Source: Lachnospiraceae bacterium (lineage in GTDB: Bacteria > Bacillota > Clostridia > Lachnospirales > Lachnospiraceae). From it: 64,000 bases of DNA. Shown one piece after another: positions 17,441 to 27,011 of this stretch. The stretch's first letter is position 1. Each line of letters begins with the position of its first letter. The DNA lies in the NCBI GenBank assembly GCA_024696945.1, contig JAILGF010000071.1, positions 186,001-250,000 of the forward strand, read 5' to 3'. The notes under the pieces were generated by a model. That model was not told where the DNA came from, ran no database searches, and saw only the letters and a list, made by a program, of their open reading frames with translations. A program made the translations under genes and the position numbers.

Positions 17441-19006
17441 GTGGATAATGCGCATAAAGGCGGGGTACCCGCTCTTCAGCTTCAGAATATTTCAAAAAGA
17501 TTCGGTGAAGTTTTAGCAAACGACCATGTAAGCATGAGTGTGGATCATGGTGAAATAATGTCGATCCTCGGCGAGAACGGAAGCGGAAAAACCACCCTCA
17601 TGAATATGATCGCCGGCATTTATTTCCCTGACAGCGGAAAGATTTTTGCCGACGGAAACGAAGTCGTGATACGTTCACCGAAGGACGCGTTCAAATATAG
17701 GATCGGTATGATCCACCAGCATTTTAAACTGGTCGATGTTTTTACCGCAACCGAAAACATTATATTAGGTCTGGAGGATAACGGTAAATATAACGTAAAG
17801 CAGTGTGAGGAGAGAGTAAAGGAAATAGCCGGACAATACGGCTTTGAAATAGACCCTTCACGAAAGATTTACGAGATGTCGGTATCTGAAAAGCAGACCG
17901 TTGAGATAATAAAGGTTCTTTATCGCGGAGCCGATATCCTTATCCTTGATGAACCCACAGCAGTTCTTACTCCCCAGGAAATAGAAAAACTTTTTGCGGT
18001 TCTCCGTCGTATGCGTGATGACGGAAAAGCGATCATTATCATTACACATAAGCTGAACGAGGTAATGTCCCTTTCGGACAGAGTGACCGTTCTTTGTAAG
18101 GGTAAGTATGTAGGCACGGTAAAAACTTCCGAAACCGACGAAGCCAAGCTTACCGAGATGATGGTAGGGAAAAAGATTTCCCTTGACATTGAACGTACAG
18201 AGCCCAAGAACGTTGTTCCGCGCCTTAACGTTAAGGACCTCAGCTTATGCAGTCACGAAGGAACGGAGATACTTAAGGGCATATCCTTTACGGCAAATGC
18301 CGGTGAGATATTGGGAATAGCGGGTATAGCCGGAAGCGGACAGCGTGAGCTTTTGGAATCCATAGCCGGTCTGTTGAAAGCAGAGGGCAGGATTGATTTC
18401 ATGTCCCCAGGCAGTAAAAAGACGGAGTCGCTTATCGGAAAAACTCCGCGTCAGATACGTAATCTCGGAGTAAAATTCTCGTTTGTGCCCGAAGACCGTA
18501 TCGGTATGGGCCTTGTAGGAAATATGGACATTGTTGATAATGTCATGCTTAGAAGCTATAACAACGGAAGTTCCCTGTTCTTAAATAGGAAGGAACCGCG
18601 CAGCATGACCGACAGACTTATCTCAGAGCTTGAGATAGCAACGCCGAGCCCTAAAACCCTGGTAAGGCGTCTGTCAGGCGGAAATGTACAAAAGGTTCTT
18701 GTAGGACGTGAGATAGCGGCAGATCCCACAGTGCTTATGGTAGCTTATCCGGTCAGGGGCCTTGACATCAATTCATCCTTTGCTATTTATCATCTTCTCA
18801 ATCAGCAGAAGAAAAACGGAGTGGCGGTTATATTTGTCGGTGAGGACCTTGATGTCCTTCTTGCACTGTCGGACAGGATCATGGTAATAAGCTCCGGAAA
18901 AGTCACGGGAATAGTGGATGCACGTACATCCACCAAAGAGCAGATAGGTCTGCTCATGACAGGAAATGCACACGAGAAGGAGGACTCAAGCCATGGCGCA
19001 AAATGA
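17441..19006 (+). CDS. Nucleoside ABC transporter ATP-binding protein (NupO/YufO type)
   Basis: A 521-residue protein with two fused ABC ATPase domains that powers the PnrA importer. The first domain has the complete Walker A GENGSGKTT, signature MSVSEKQ and Walker B ILDEPTAVLT. The second has the divergent AGIAGSGQRE, LSGGNVQK and VAYPVRGLDI, where the usual catalytic acidic pair is missing, as is normal for this family. The GTG at 17441 is chosen because AGGGGGAG sits six bases upstream; the in-frame ATG at 17399 overlaps the hairpin and has no ribosome binding site. The stop overlaps the next gene. Confidence 0.93.
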   Translation: MDNAHKGGVPALQLQNISKRFGEVLANDHVSMSVDHGEIMSILGENGSGKTTLMNMIAGIYFPDSGKIFADGNEVVIRSPKDAFKYRIGMIHQHFKLVDVFTATENIILGLEDNGKYNVKQCEERVKEIAGQYGFEIDPSRKIYEMSVSEKQTVEIIKVLYRGADILILDEPTAVLTPQEIEKLFAVLRRMRDDGKAIIIITHKLNEVMSLSDRVTVLCKGKYVGTVKTSETDEAKLTEMMVGKKISLDIERTEPKNVVPRLNVKDLSLCSHEGTEILKGISFTANAGEILGIAGIAGSGQRELLESIAGLLKAEGRIDFMSPGSKKTESLIGKTPRQIRNLGVKFSFVPEDRIGMGLVGNMDIVDNVMLRSYNNGSSLFLNRKEPRSMTDRLISELEIATPSPKTLVRRLSGGNVQKVLVGREIAADPTVLMVAYPVRGLDINSSFAIYHLLNQQKKNGVAVIFVGEDLDVLLALSDRIMVISSGKVTGIVDARTSTKEQIGLLMTGNAHEKEDSSHGAK

Positions 19007-20096
19007 ACAAAAGGTTAAAGAACCTCTGTTCCATATAGCAAAGCGGAGCAGTATCGTCTGGTGGAAGGCTTGGCTCATCCGTTTAGCCGTTATCCTTGTT
19101 GCTCTGATGATAAGCGGTCTTGTTTCTTTCCTTTTGACGAAAGAAAATCCGCTCGAGATATATTCGGTAATAATTTCCGGTGCCTTCGGTACTGAACGGC
19201 GTATTTGGAACCTGATGCAGAATCTTGCCATGCTGCTATGTATCTCCATTGCAATAACACCGGCCTTTAAAATGCGTTTTTGGAACATCGGAGCAGAGGG
19301 ACAGGTGCTTGTCGGAGGTCTTGCATCGGCACTCTGTATGATCCTTTTTGGAGATAAGCTGTCAAATCCTTTGCTTATCCTTGTTATGGTGATCACGAGC
19401 ATTCTTGCCGGTGCAATCTGGGCTTTGATCCCTGCAATCTTCCGTGCTCGCTGGAATACCAATGAAACGCTGTTTACTCTTATGATGAATTACATAGCCA
19501 TACAGCTGGTAGCATTCTTTACCTACAAGTTTTCTGTACCTAAAGGCTCGGGACAGGTTGGTATCATCAACAGGACTACCAAGGCGGGCTGGCTTCCGGT
19601 TTTGGGGAATCAGGAATATCTGCTGAATATCCTGATCGTGCTGATAGTGACGATAGGCATGTTTGTGTATCTAAAATTCAGCAAGCATGGATATGAGATC
19701 ACCGTAGTGGGTGAAAGCCAGAATACGGCTCGTTATATAGGAATATCGGTTAAAAAAGTAATTATAAGGACGATGCTTATTTCGGGAGCATTATGCGGTA
19801 TCGCAGGTCTGTTGCTGGTGGCAGGGACCGATCACACAATATCAAGAGATACTGTTGCAGGGCGTGGTTTTACAGCCATCATGGTATCGTGGCTTGCAAA
19901 ATTCGATCCCATATTCATGATACTTACTGCATTCCTGGTGGCCTTTCTTGACAAGGGTGCCGCAGAGGTATCGACTCAGTTCGGACTGAACAGATCTTTT
20001 TCCGATATTATAATGGGAATCATTATTTTCTTTATCATAGGCAGTGAATTCTTTATTCAATATACCGTTAAATTCAGGCGAAAGGAGGAGGCTTAA
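18993..20096 (+). CDS. Nucleoside ABC transporter permease (NupP/YufP type)
   Basis: A 367-residue multi-pass permease of the BPD_transp_2 family with about 8-10 hydrophobic segments. The motif MRFWNIGAEGQVLVGG is diagnostic of this nucleoside importer group. The start at 18993 has AAGGAGGAC ten bases upstream and overlaps the ATPase gene by 14 bp. It pairs with the permease that follows. Confidence 0.93.
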   Translation: MAQNEQKVKEPLFHIAKRSSIVWWKAWLIRLAVILVALMISGLVSFLLTKENPLEIYSVIISGAFGTERRIWNLMQNLAMLLCISIAITPAFKMRFWNIGAEGQVLVGGLASALCMILFGDKLSNPLLILVMVITSILAGAIWALIPAIFRARWNTNETLFTLMMNYIAIQLVAFFTYKFSVPKGSGQVGIINRTTKAGWLPVLGNQEYLLNILIVLIVTIGMFVYLKFSKHGYEITVVGESQNTARYIGISVKKVIIRTMLISGALCGIAGLLLVAGTDHTISRDTVAGRGFTAIMVSWLAKFDPIFMILTAFLVAFLDKGAAEVSTQFGLNRSFSDIIMGIIIFFIIGSEFFIQYTVKFRRKEEA

Positions 20097-20098
20097 AC

Positions 20099-21076
20099 AT
20101 GTGGATAGATTTCTTACGAAGAGCGTTTATGCAGGCTATTCCTCTGCTGTTTGGTTCAACCGGTGAAATAATTACCGAAAAATCCGGCAACCTTAACCTT
20201 GGTATCCCCGGTGTAATGTATGCCGGCGGTATAGGCGGTGTTATAGGCGCCTTCCTTTACGAACAGAACGCAGCTTCCATCAACCCATTCCTTGCGATCC
20301 TTATCCCGTTGCTATGTTCTCTGGCATTATCGCTGTTAATGGGACTTATCTATTGCTTCCTTACAGTAACCTTAAATGCAAATCAGAATGTAACCGGTCT
20401 TGTTCTTACAACCTTTGGAGTAGGTATAGGAAACTTCTTTGGAGGTTCACTGGTCAAGCTTGTCGGAAGTGACGTTCCTTCAATCAACCTGAATGCCACA
20501 AGTAATTATTTCAGGGCTACGCTGCCCTTTGCCGATAAGCTGGGATGGTTCGGACAGCTGTTCCTGTCTTACAGCTTCCTTGCATATCTTGCCATAGTTA
20601 TTGCTATAGTTATGGCTGTAATATTAAAGAAAACACGTGTCGGTCTGCATTTAAGAGCTGTCGGAGAAAATCCTGCAACAGCTGACGCTGCCGGCATCAA
20701 AGTTGAAAAATATAAGTATCTTTCTACCTGTGCGGGCAGTATGATAGCCGGGCTCGGCGGATTGTATTATGTAATGGACTATGCAAACGGTGTATGGTCC
20801 AATGACGGTTTCGGCGACCGCGGATGGCTTGCCATAGCACTGGTAATATTTGCTATGTGGAAACCGAACTTTGCAATTGCCGGTTCTATCCTTTTCGGCG
20901 GATTATACATTATTCATAATTATATTCCGAACCTGGATGTAAGCGGGCAGGAGCTTTTCAAAATGGTTCCTTATGTCGTAACAATTCTTTTCCTGATATT
21001 TACAAGCATCGGCAAGAGCCGTGAGGCACAGCCTCCGGCATCACTGGGGTTATCCTATTTCAGAGAGGAACGTTAA
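20099..21076 (+). CDS. Nucleoside ABC transporter permease (NupQ/YufQ type)
   Basis: A 325-residue second permease of the PnrA-type importer. The ITEKSGNLNLGIPGVM motif and the AVGENPATADAAGI loop are typical. AAGGAGGAGG lies ahead of the ATG, two bases after the previous stop. It completes the system: binding protein, double ATPase and two permeases. Confidence 0.94.
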   Translation: MWIDFLRRAFMQAIPLLFGSTGEIITEKSGNLNLGIPGVMYAGGIGGVIGAFLYEQNAASINPFLAILIPLLCSLALSLLMGLIYCFLTVTLNANQNVTGLVLTTFGVGIGNFFGGSLVKLVGSDVPSINLNATSNYFRATLPFADKLGWFGQLFLSYSFLAYLAIVIAIVMAVILKKTRVGLHLRAVGENPATADAAGIKVEKYKYLSTCAGSMIAGLGGLYYVMDYANGVWSNDGFGDRGWLAIALVIFAMWKPNFAIAGSILFGGLYIIHNYIPNLDVSGQELFKMVPYVVTILFLIFTSIGKSREAQPPASLGLSYFREER

Positions 21077-21077
21077 T

Positions 21078-22865
21078 TTGAAAAACAACTATATTAACAA
21101 GAATCTGTTTTTATACTGCGGACTCCAAAAGGAAGAGCTTGAGAATATTTATCCGCAGATCATGGAAAGAAATGTCAAGCTGATATCCAATTGTAATATA
21201 GGTATTATAATATTTGGATTAACGCTGCTTGTCGTCATTTCCATGCTTGGATACAGTACTGCTGCTTACTGGATACTTGTAGCCGGTGGTGCGGTATTAT
21301 TCCTTATAAAATTCTTGCTGAAAAAGTTTAAAGGCAAATTTGACATACTGTACTGTTACGCTTTCCTGATAGTGGTAATGGTGTTTGGAATGGCGCTGAG
21401 CCTCCAACCTGCAAATATCAATTTCCCCTCTACGGCCTTTGTGGCTTTCCTTGTACTTTTGCCTATCACGGTGAACGACAAGCCGTTTAGAATGGGACTG
21501 TTTATACTTATTACAACTGCGACATATCAGGTTCTGTGTTTTTATATTAAAAACGGAGATGCGTTTGCAGCAGATATAATCAACACGGTAATCTTTTCCA
21601 TATTGGGATTCATCCTTTATATTATGATATCAAACAGAAGTGTCAGGGAAATCTTTTTCTGGACACAGGCTGCCGAAAAGGACCGCATACAGGAGGAGGC
21701 ACGCATAGCAGAGCGTGCCAACAGGGCAAAGAGCAATTTCCTTGCGAATATGTCCCATGAGATCAGAACTCCGATGAATGCTATTATAGGTCTCGATGAA
21801 ATGATCATTCGGGAATCAAATGACGAGACCGCAAAAAAATATGCCGCTGATATTAAGAGCGCAGGCGGAACACTGCTTTCGATAATCAATGATATACTTG
21901 ACTTAAGTAAGATCGAAACCGGAAAAATGGAGCTTGTTCCGGTAAATTATGAAGTTTCGTCGGTTATCAACGATATAGTCAATATGACCGAGAAAAAGGC
22001 AGAGGATAAGAAACTGAAATTCATCATGAACGTAGATAAAGACATTCCTTCTGTTTTAAACGGTGATGAAATACGTATCCGCCAGATATTGCTTAATCTT
22101 ATTAATAACGCAGTCAAATATACTGAATACGGAAGTATAAAAGTTGATATATCCTTTGACAGAAATGCTTCGGTTCTGAAAGCTGTTGTAAAGGATACCG
22201 GAATAGGTATCAAGGATGAGGATAAGGAAAGACTGTTTAATCTTTTCCAGCGTCTTGATGAAACAAGAAACAGGAATATCGAAGGTACCGGTCTGGGATT
22301 AAATATCTCAATGCAGCTGGCTAAAATGATGGATGGCGATATAGCTGTAGAGAGTGAATACGGAAAAGGTTCGACATTCACAGTAAAGGTGGTTCAGAAA
22401 ATCGCAGACGGTACTCCTATCGGTGATTATACCAAACGACTTGAAGAATCAAGAAAGGCAGAAAAAGAATATAAGCCCCAGCTTGTTGCGCCCGACGCAA
22501 AGATACTTGTTGTTGACGATAATGACATGAATCTTAAGGTATTTAAGTTCCTGCTTAAGAACACCAAGATCAACATAACGACCGTCCTGTCAGGTGTTGA
22601 GACACTGGAGCTGCTTAAGAGCAATAAGTATGACGTCATATTCTTGGATCAGATGATGCCCGGCATGTCAGGAATCGAAACCCTGCAGTACATTAAGGAG
22701 CAGAAGCTTGCTGAGGGTACTCCCGTTGTGGCACTGACCGCAGATGCGATTTCAGGTGCAAGGGAAATGTATATGGAGCAGGGATTTACCGATTATCTGG
22801 CTAAGCCAATAATCTATGAAGAGCTTGAGAAGCTTCTTTTGGAATATCTGGGCAAAAATAATTGA
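21078..22865 (+). CDS. Hybrid sensor histidine kinase / response regulator
   Basis: A 595-residue membrane sensor. Residues about 40-185 form roughly six hydrophobic segments and a short coiled linker follows. The HisKA motif NMSHEIRTPMNAIIG has His227. HATPase boxes are NLINNAVKY (N box), DTGIGIKDED and GTGLGLNI. A C-terminal receiver has VVDDND and phospho-acceptor Asp524 (FLDQMMPG). No separate output domain is visible, so the signal must pass to another protein. A TTG at 21078 is taken as the start because AGAGAGGAA is seven bases upstream, just past the permease stop. Its position at the end of the nucleoside transport operon suggests co-transcription; the signal is unknown. Confidence 0.9.
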   Translation: MKNNYINKNLFLYCGLQKEELENIYPQIMERNVKLISNCNIGIIIFGLTLLVVISMLGYSTAAYWILVAGGAVLFLIKFLLKKFKGKFDILYCYAFLIVVMVFGMALSLQPANINFPSTAFVAFLVLLPITVNDKPFRMGLFILITTATYQVLCFYIKNGDAFAADIINTVIFSILGFILYIMISNRSVREIFFWTQAAEKDRIQEEARIAERANRAKSNFLANMSHEIRTPMNAIIGLDEMIIRESNDETAKKYAADIKSAGGTLLSIINDILDLSKIETGKMELVPVNYEVSSVINDIVNMTEKKAEDKKLKFIMNVDKDIPSVLNGDEIRIRQILLNLINNAVKYTEYGSIKVDISFDRNASVLKAVVKDTGIGIKDEDKERLFNLFQRLDETRNRNIEGTGLGLNISMQLAKMMDGDIAVESEYGKGSTFTVKVVQKIADGTPIGDYTKRLEESRKAEKEYKPQLVAPDAKILVVDDNDMNLKVFKFLLKNTKINITTVLSGVETLELLKSNKYDVIFLDQMMPGMSGIETLQYIKEQKLAEGTPVVALTADAISGAREMYMEQGFTDYLAKPIIYEELEKLLLEYLGKNN

Positions 22866-22868
22866 TTG

Positions 22869-22897
22869 TTGACATTTTGTTGCGTAAAATCTATAAT
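22869..22897 (+). promoter_or_regulatory. Perfect-consensus sigma-A promoter
   Basis: TTGACA (22869-22874), 17 bp, TATAAT (22892-22897), starting four bases after the hybrid kinase stop codon and about 27 nt before the next gene. It should drive the protease-like gene and possibly icd. Confidence 0.9.
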
Positions 22898-22923
22898 TAT
22901 TCAGATGTGGGTGTTTACAATAT

Positions 22924-23508
22924 ATGATAAAGATCAGACTTAAAAACAGACCATACGGTTTTATTTATGCGGAATCGCTTCCTAAGGAGGGCTTTACCGA
23001 GATAAAGATACCCGTGGCGGCGGAGAGGGTTGCCATTACCGGGGATTATTTCGAGATAGCCGACAATCACTGCGCAGCGATATGCACAATGAACACCTTA
23101 CTGCTGTTGAGACAGCATCAAAAGGGCGATGTCAGAAAGCACCGTTTCGGGAACGATTATCTGCAGATTTTTAAGAATATCCACAAAATAGTGGGAAACG
23201 GTCCCATAGTTTTTTACAAACCCAAGTTTAACAGGTTTTTTAAGTCGAAGGGCTCAAAGGTCCGTGTGGCTCCGATATCGCAGTTAGGCGAAATAGAGTC
23301 GGCAATACGCGAAAGGACACCGGTTTCATTGCTGGTAAATGCCGGAATAACACATTGGCACTGGATACTTGTTATCGGTGTAAGGAAGTATATCAACGGG
23401 GATATTTACCTGAATATACTTGACGGATGGAACAAAAGAACCGACCGATACCTGAAATATACCGGCAGGGATACGTTTATCAGGGCACTGAAGCCTGTTT
23501 ACCGCTGA
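22924..23508 (+). CDS. Papain-like (C39-like) cysteine protease-fold protein
   Basis: A 194-residue cytosolic-looking protein with no signal peptide. A candidate triad is visible: Cys50 in DNHCAAIC, His146 in [10 protein letters not shown] and Asp167 in NILDGWN, in the order and context of C39/papain-like peptidases. Such folds also occur in transglutaminase-like or non-proteolytic proteins. It has its own consensus promoter and is followed by icd, 32 bp after its stop. No peptide substrate or bacteriocin transporter lies nearby, so its role is open. Confidence 0.75.
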   Translation: MIKIRLKNRPYGFIYAESLPKEGFTEIKIPVAAERVAITGDYFEIADNHCAAICTMNTLLLLRQHQKGDVRKHRFGNDYLQIFKNIHKIVGNGPIVFYKPKFNRFFKSKGSKVRVAPISQLGEIESAIRERTPVSLLVNAGITHWHWILVIGVRKYINGDIYLNILDGWNKRTDRYLKYTGRDTFIRALKPVYR

Positions 23509-23540
23509 CAAGAATTAGTAGAAGAGAGAGGAAAAAGGAA

Positions 23541-24749
23541 ATGGACAAGATCAAAATGACAACTCCCCTTGTTGAGATGGATGGGGATGAGATGACAAGG
23601 ATTATCTGGAAGATGATAAAGGACGAACTGCTCTGCCCTTATATCGATTTAAAGACAGAGTATTACGACTTAGGACTTAAATATAGGGACGAGACCGACG
23701 ATCAGGTAACGGTTGACTCGGCAAACGCTATAAAGAAGTACGGAGTAGGCGTTAAGTGCGCAACTATTACTCCCAATGCGGCACGTGTAACCGAATATAA
23801 CTTAAAGCAGATGTGGAAGAGCCCCAACGGCACCATCCGTGCGATCCTTGATGGAACCGTTTTCCGTGCTCCGATTATTGTAAAGGGAATTGATGCTTAC
23901 GTTCCTCATTGGAAGAAGCCTATAACGATCGCACGTCATGCATACGGAGATATCTATAAGGCAACCGAGATGAAGATTGATCGTCCCGGAAAGGCTGAGC
24001 TTGTATTTACCGATGCAGACGGAAATGAGACCAGGGAACTCATACATGATTTCAAAGCACCCGGAATAATCCAGGGCATACATAACCTTGATGCTTCAAT
24101 TGAAGGCTTTGCAAGAAGCTGTTTCAATTTCGCACTGGACACAAAGCAGGATCTTTGGTTTGCTTCAAAGGATACCATTTCCAAAAAGTACGATCACCGT
24201 TTTAAGGATATATTTGCGGATCTTTATGAGAATGAGTATAAGGCTAAGTTTGAGGTTCTTGGTATCACATACTTCTATACATTGATCGATGATGTAGTCG
24301 CACGTGTAATTAAGTCCGATGGCGGATTTATCTGGGCATGCAAGAACTATGACGGCGACGTAATGAGCGATCTTCTTGCAACCGCATTCGGTTCACTCGG
24401 AATGATGACCTCAGTGCTTGTTTCTCCTGACGGAAAGTATGAGTATGAGGCTGCTCATGGAACGGTTCAGCGTCATTATTACAAATATCTTGACGGACAG
24501 CCTACATCAACAAATTCCGTTGCAACCATATTTGCATGGACGGGAGCGTTAAAGAAGCGCGGTGAGCTTGACGGTATCGCAGAGCTTTCAGCATTTGCGG
24601 AAAAGCTTGAAAAGGCTACTATCGCTACAATTGAAAACGGAACAATGACAGGTGATCTTGCACTTATCAGCAAGCTTCCTAATGTCAATAAGGTAAATAC
24701 TTTAGAGTTCATACAAGCTATAAGGGCTGAACTCGAGAAACTTTTGTAA
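23541..24749 (+). CDS. icd: NADP-dependent isocitrate dehydrogenase
   Basis: Oxidatively decarboxylates isocitrate to 2-oxoglutarate. The 402-residue protein belongs to the eukaryote-like homodimeric class: [11 protein letters not shown] at the start, [16 protein letters not shown] as the substrate loop and [10 protein letters not shown] with [11 protein letters not shown] near the nucleotide site. The ATG at 23541 has GAAAAAGGAA directly upstream; an upstream in-frame start would run back into the protease gene. Together with the aconitase at 13139 it supports 2-oxoglutarate and glutamate synthesis. Confidence 0.96.
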   Translation: MDKIKMTTPLVEMDGDEMTRIIWKMIKDELLCPYIDLKTEYYDLGLKYRDETDDQVTVDSANAIKKYGVGVKCATITPNAARVTEYNLKQMWKSPNGTIRAILDGTVFRAPIIVKGIDAYVPHWKKPITIARHAYGDIYKATEMKIDRPGKAELVFTDADGNETRELIHDFKAPGIIQGIHNLDASIEGFARSCFNFALDTKQDLWFASKDTISKKYDHRFKDIFADLYENEYKAKFEVLGITYFYTLIDDVVARVIKSDGGFIWACKNYDGDVMSDLLATAFGSLGMMTSVLVSPDGKYEYEAAHGTVQRHYYKYLDGQPTSTNSVATIFAWTGALKKRGELDGIAELSAFAEKLEKATIATIENGTMTGDLALISKLPNVNKVNTLEFIQAIRAELEKLL

Positions 24750-24781
24750 GAGTGGTAATTTGGGGAAGTTGAGGTAAAAAC

Positions 24782-24943
24782 ATGGAAATAATTCAGGAAA
24801 TGTTTTCTATGAATCCGGGCGTGGTTATCGCAATAGTCGCATTCTTTATCATGGTGCTTATAGCTATAATAGCAGCAGTAGTGGCAGCCGTAGCTACAAC
24901 TGCAGGCATCGAGACCAGGGACGGCGAAGGAACCAATGAATAA
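24782..24943 (+). CDS. 53-residue single-pass membrane protein
   Basis: A small open frame between icd and the NhaC-like gene, with GAGGT upstream of its ATG. Residues 13-39 form one strongly hydrophobic segment rich in Val, Ala and Ile, with a short N-terminus and a charged tail (GIETRDGEGTNE). It resembles in shape, but not in sequence, the small subunits of membrane complexes. The tight, same-strand placement 49 bp before a cation antiporter fusion gene suggests a partner role (inference). Confidence 0.65.
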   Translation: MEIIQEMFSMNPGVVIAIVAFFIMVLIAIIAAVVAAVATTAGIETRDGEGTNE

Positions 24944-24992
24944 TAAAATCAATTTGAGACACAAACACCGAGAAAAAACTTGGAGATAATTT

Positions 24993-26927
24993 ATGTCTGA
25001 AAGACAGATTGATGAACAGTATATATGTGATTTCTTCGGTATTTCTGACAGCCCTTCGGGAAAAAAGGAGCTGGAGGAGATAAAGAAGAAGCTTATAAAG
25101 GTCACCTTCGAAAACGGCAAGGATATATGTAAGGTAAATGAAGATGCCGACGGGATGTATTTCCTCGAATCGGGAACTGCCGAGGTTCTGAATGCTGACG
25201 GTGAGCAGATCAATATCATGCATGAAGGGCAGTATTTCGGTGAATACGGAGTACTGTCAGGTCAGAAGCGCCTATCTACAGTGAGATCCCTTGGAAAAAC
25301 CGTGATGTATAAGCTGGAGAGTAAGGATATGATGAAGATCATATCTAAGCATCCGGACATATATGGAAAGCTGATGAAAAGGGTTTACGGGGAGGTTTCC
25401 AACAAGCATTCTCAGATACTTGCACTCTCAGGAATGAAAAAAGGGATCCTGAGGCACCCGTCGAACCAGCTACCCATGAGCAAGCTTCAAGTGCTCATTC
25501 AATACGATTGTCTGGCTCTGATATATATCCTAGCAGGGATTTTCGTACCGAAGGATTCTTCGTGGCCTTTATTTTTATTACCTCTTGCTTTGATGCTCGT
25601 ATATGTTATCATAACCAAAAGGACTATAGAATCGCTTATTGTTGCGGGCTTGTTAGAGGTAATACTTATTTACAGAGCCGAACCTGCATCGGGGTATGCG
25701 GTGGCTCTTGTAGATACCATGTCTTTCGTTGATAACGCCTTTACCGTGTTGGTTATGGCACTTATGGGAGGGATGGTAAATCTTATCGTGGCCTCAGGCG
25801 GAGTAACCGCATTCAAAAAGTTCTCCGACAGGGTATGTACCACTAGAAAAAAAGTATTTTTTACATCTCTCGGCATTATGGCGGTAACATCAATAGATGA
25901 TGGCCTAAACATGATGTGTGCTTCGACAGCAACTCATTCAGCAGCTGCGAAGAACGGTATTGTCCGGGAAAAGCTCGGCTTGTTTTACAGCATGCTTCCG
26001 ACTGTCTTGTCATCATTTATCCCCATGTCACTCTGGGGAATATTCGTTGTCGGTGCAATGACTGCCTCCACAGGAAAGGATACTATTTCTTTATTCTGTA
26101 AATCCATACCGTTCAATTTCTTTTCAATAGTTACAGTAATTTTCATGGTTCTTCTTGGCTTGAGAAAGCTGCCTCAGACCAAACAGTTAAAGGCCGCAGA
26201 AGAGCGGTATAAAAACGGCGGAAAGCTTTGGCCTAAGGGTTCTGAGAAATATCTGAACGTAAATGAGCCTGAGGTATGGGGAAAGATTATTAATGTAATC
26301 CTTCCGATTATAGTTCTTGCGATTTCATCATTGCTTCTCAGAAGCTTGTTTGACGGAAGCTTTATTCTTGACAGCTCCTGCGGACTTGTGGCAGCGTTGA
26401 TCTTCATGTTTATATTTTACTGTGCACAGGGGATTATGGCTCCTGAACAGTTTATCGAGCATCTGATCACGGGAATCGCAAATTCAACGCTTCCGATAAT
26501 AATGTATCTTCTCACTATGTGTTTTTCAACGCTTCTGGAGTCCTTATCGATCGACAGTTATATGATGGATACGCTCGGAGCGTTTAAAGGAATGGCACCG
26601 GTGGTTCCCGCAGTACTTTTTATAGTATCCGCATTGCTTACCATTGCACTTGGATCATCTTGGTCCATGTATGCAATTATTTTCCCTATTACCGTAAGGC
26701 TGATCACTGCAATGGGACTTTTCCCTGCATTATGTATAGGAGCAGTTGCCGGAGCCGGTATAGCCGGTGAAAAGATATGCATGTTTACCGCGGATGCACT
26801 GAACGTCGGAACATCGATCGGCTGCAACCCTGACGAGATACGCAGGGTAAGGATACGTTACAGTCTGATAATAGCAGGCATTGCAGCCTTGGGATATCTT
26901 ATCGCGGGAATAATTGCAGCTATCTGA
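24993..26927 (+). CDS. Cyclic-nucleotide-binding domain fused to NhaC-like antiporter
   Basis: A 644-residue fusion. Residues about 30-135 are a cNMP-binding beta-barrel, with the phosphate-binding cassette FGEYGVLSGQKRLSTV retaining its Glu and Arg. Residues about 165-644 hold roughly 11-12 hydrophobic segments of the NhaC/ion-transporter superfamily, with SIDDGLNMM and the C-terminal GEKICMFTADALNVGTSIG region. NhaC exchangers move Na+ against H+. Here the N-terminal domain could gate transport by a nucleotide (inference). TTGGAGATAA precedes the ATG. Confidence 0.85.
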   Translation: MSERQIDEQYICDFFGISDSPSGKKELEEIKKKLIKVTFENGKDICKVNEDADGMYFLESGTAEVLNADGEQINIMHEGQYFGEYGVLSGQKRLSTVRSLGKTVMYKLESKDMMKIISKHPDIYGKLMKRVYGEVSNKHSQILALSGMKKGILRHPSNQLPMSKLQVLIQYDCLALIYILAGIFVPKDSSWPLFLLPLALMLVYVIITKRTIESLIVAGLLEVILIYRAEPASGYAVALVDTMSFVDNAFTVLVMALMGGMVNLIVASGGVTAFKKFSDRVCTTRKKVFFTSLGIMAVTSIDDGLNMMCASTATHSAAAKNGIVREKLGLFYSMLPTVLSSFIPMSLWGIFVVGAMTASTGKDTISLFCKSIPFNFFSIVTVIFMVLLGLRKLPQTKQLKAAEERYKNGGKLWPKGSEKYLNVNEPEVWGKIINVILPIIVLAISSLLLRSLFDGSFILDSSCGLVAALIFMFIFYCAQGIMAPEQFIEHLITGIANSTLPIIMYLLTMCFSTLLESLSIDSYMMDTLGAFKGMAPVVPAVLFIVSALLTIALGSSWSMYAIIFPITVRLITAMGLFPALCIGAVAGAGIAGEKICMFTADALNVGTSIGCNPDEIRRVRIRYSLIIAGIAALGYLIAGIIAAI

Positions 26928-26934
26928 TCATTAT

Positions 26935-26961
26935 GTCATTCTGAGCGTAGCGAAGAATCTT
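26935..26961. repeat. GTCATTCTGAG-type intergenic repeat, single copy
   Basis: One 27-bp arm (beginning GTCATTCTGAGCGTAGCG) immediately after the antiporter stop codon, without a facing partner. Confidence 0.8.
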
Positions 26962-27011
26962 ATAAATATGGAAATTGAAATAGATATACAGACGAAAGGA
27001 TAACGTAAAGT

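Noticed and set aside
18721-18770. Loss of Walker B acidic pair in the second half of the nucleoside ATPase as a defect
   Set aside because: Degenerate second ATPase sites are normal in this double-domain family.
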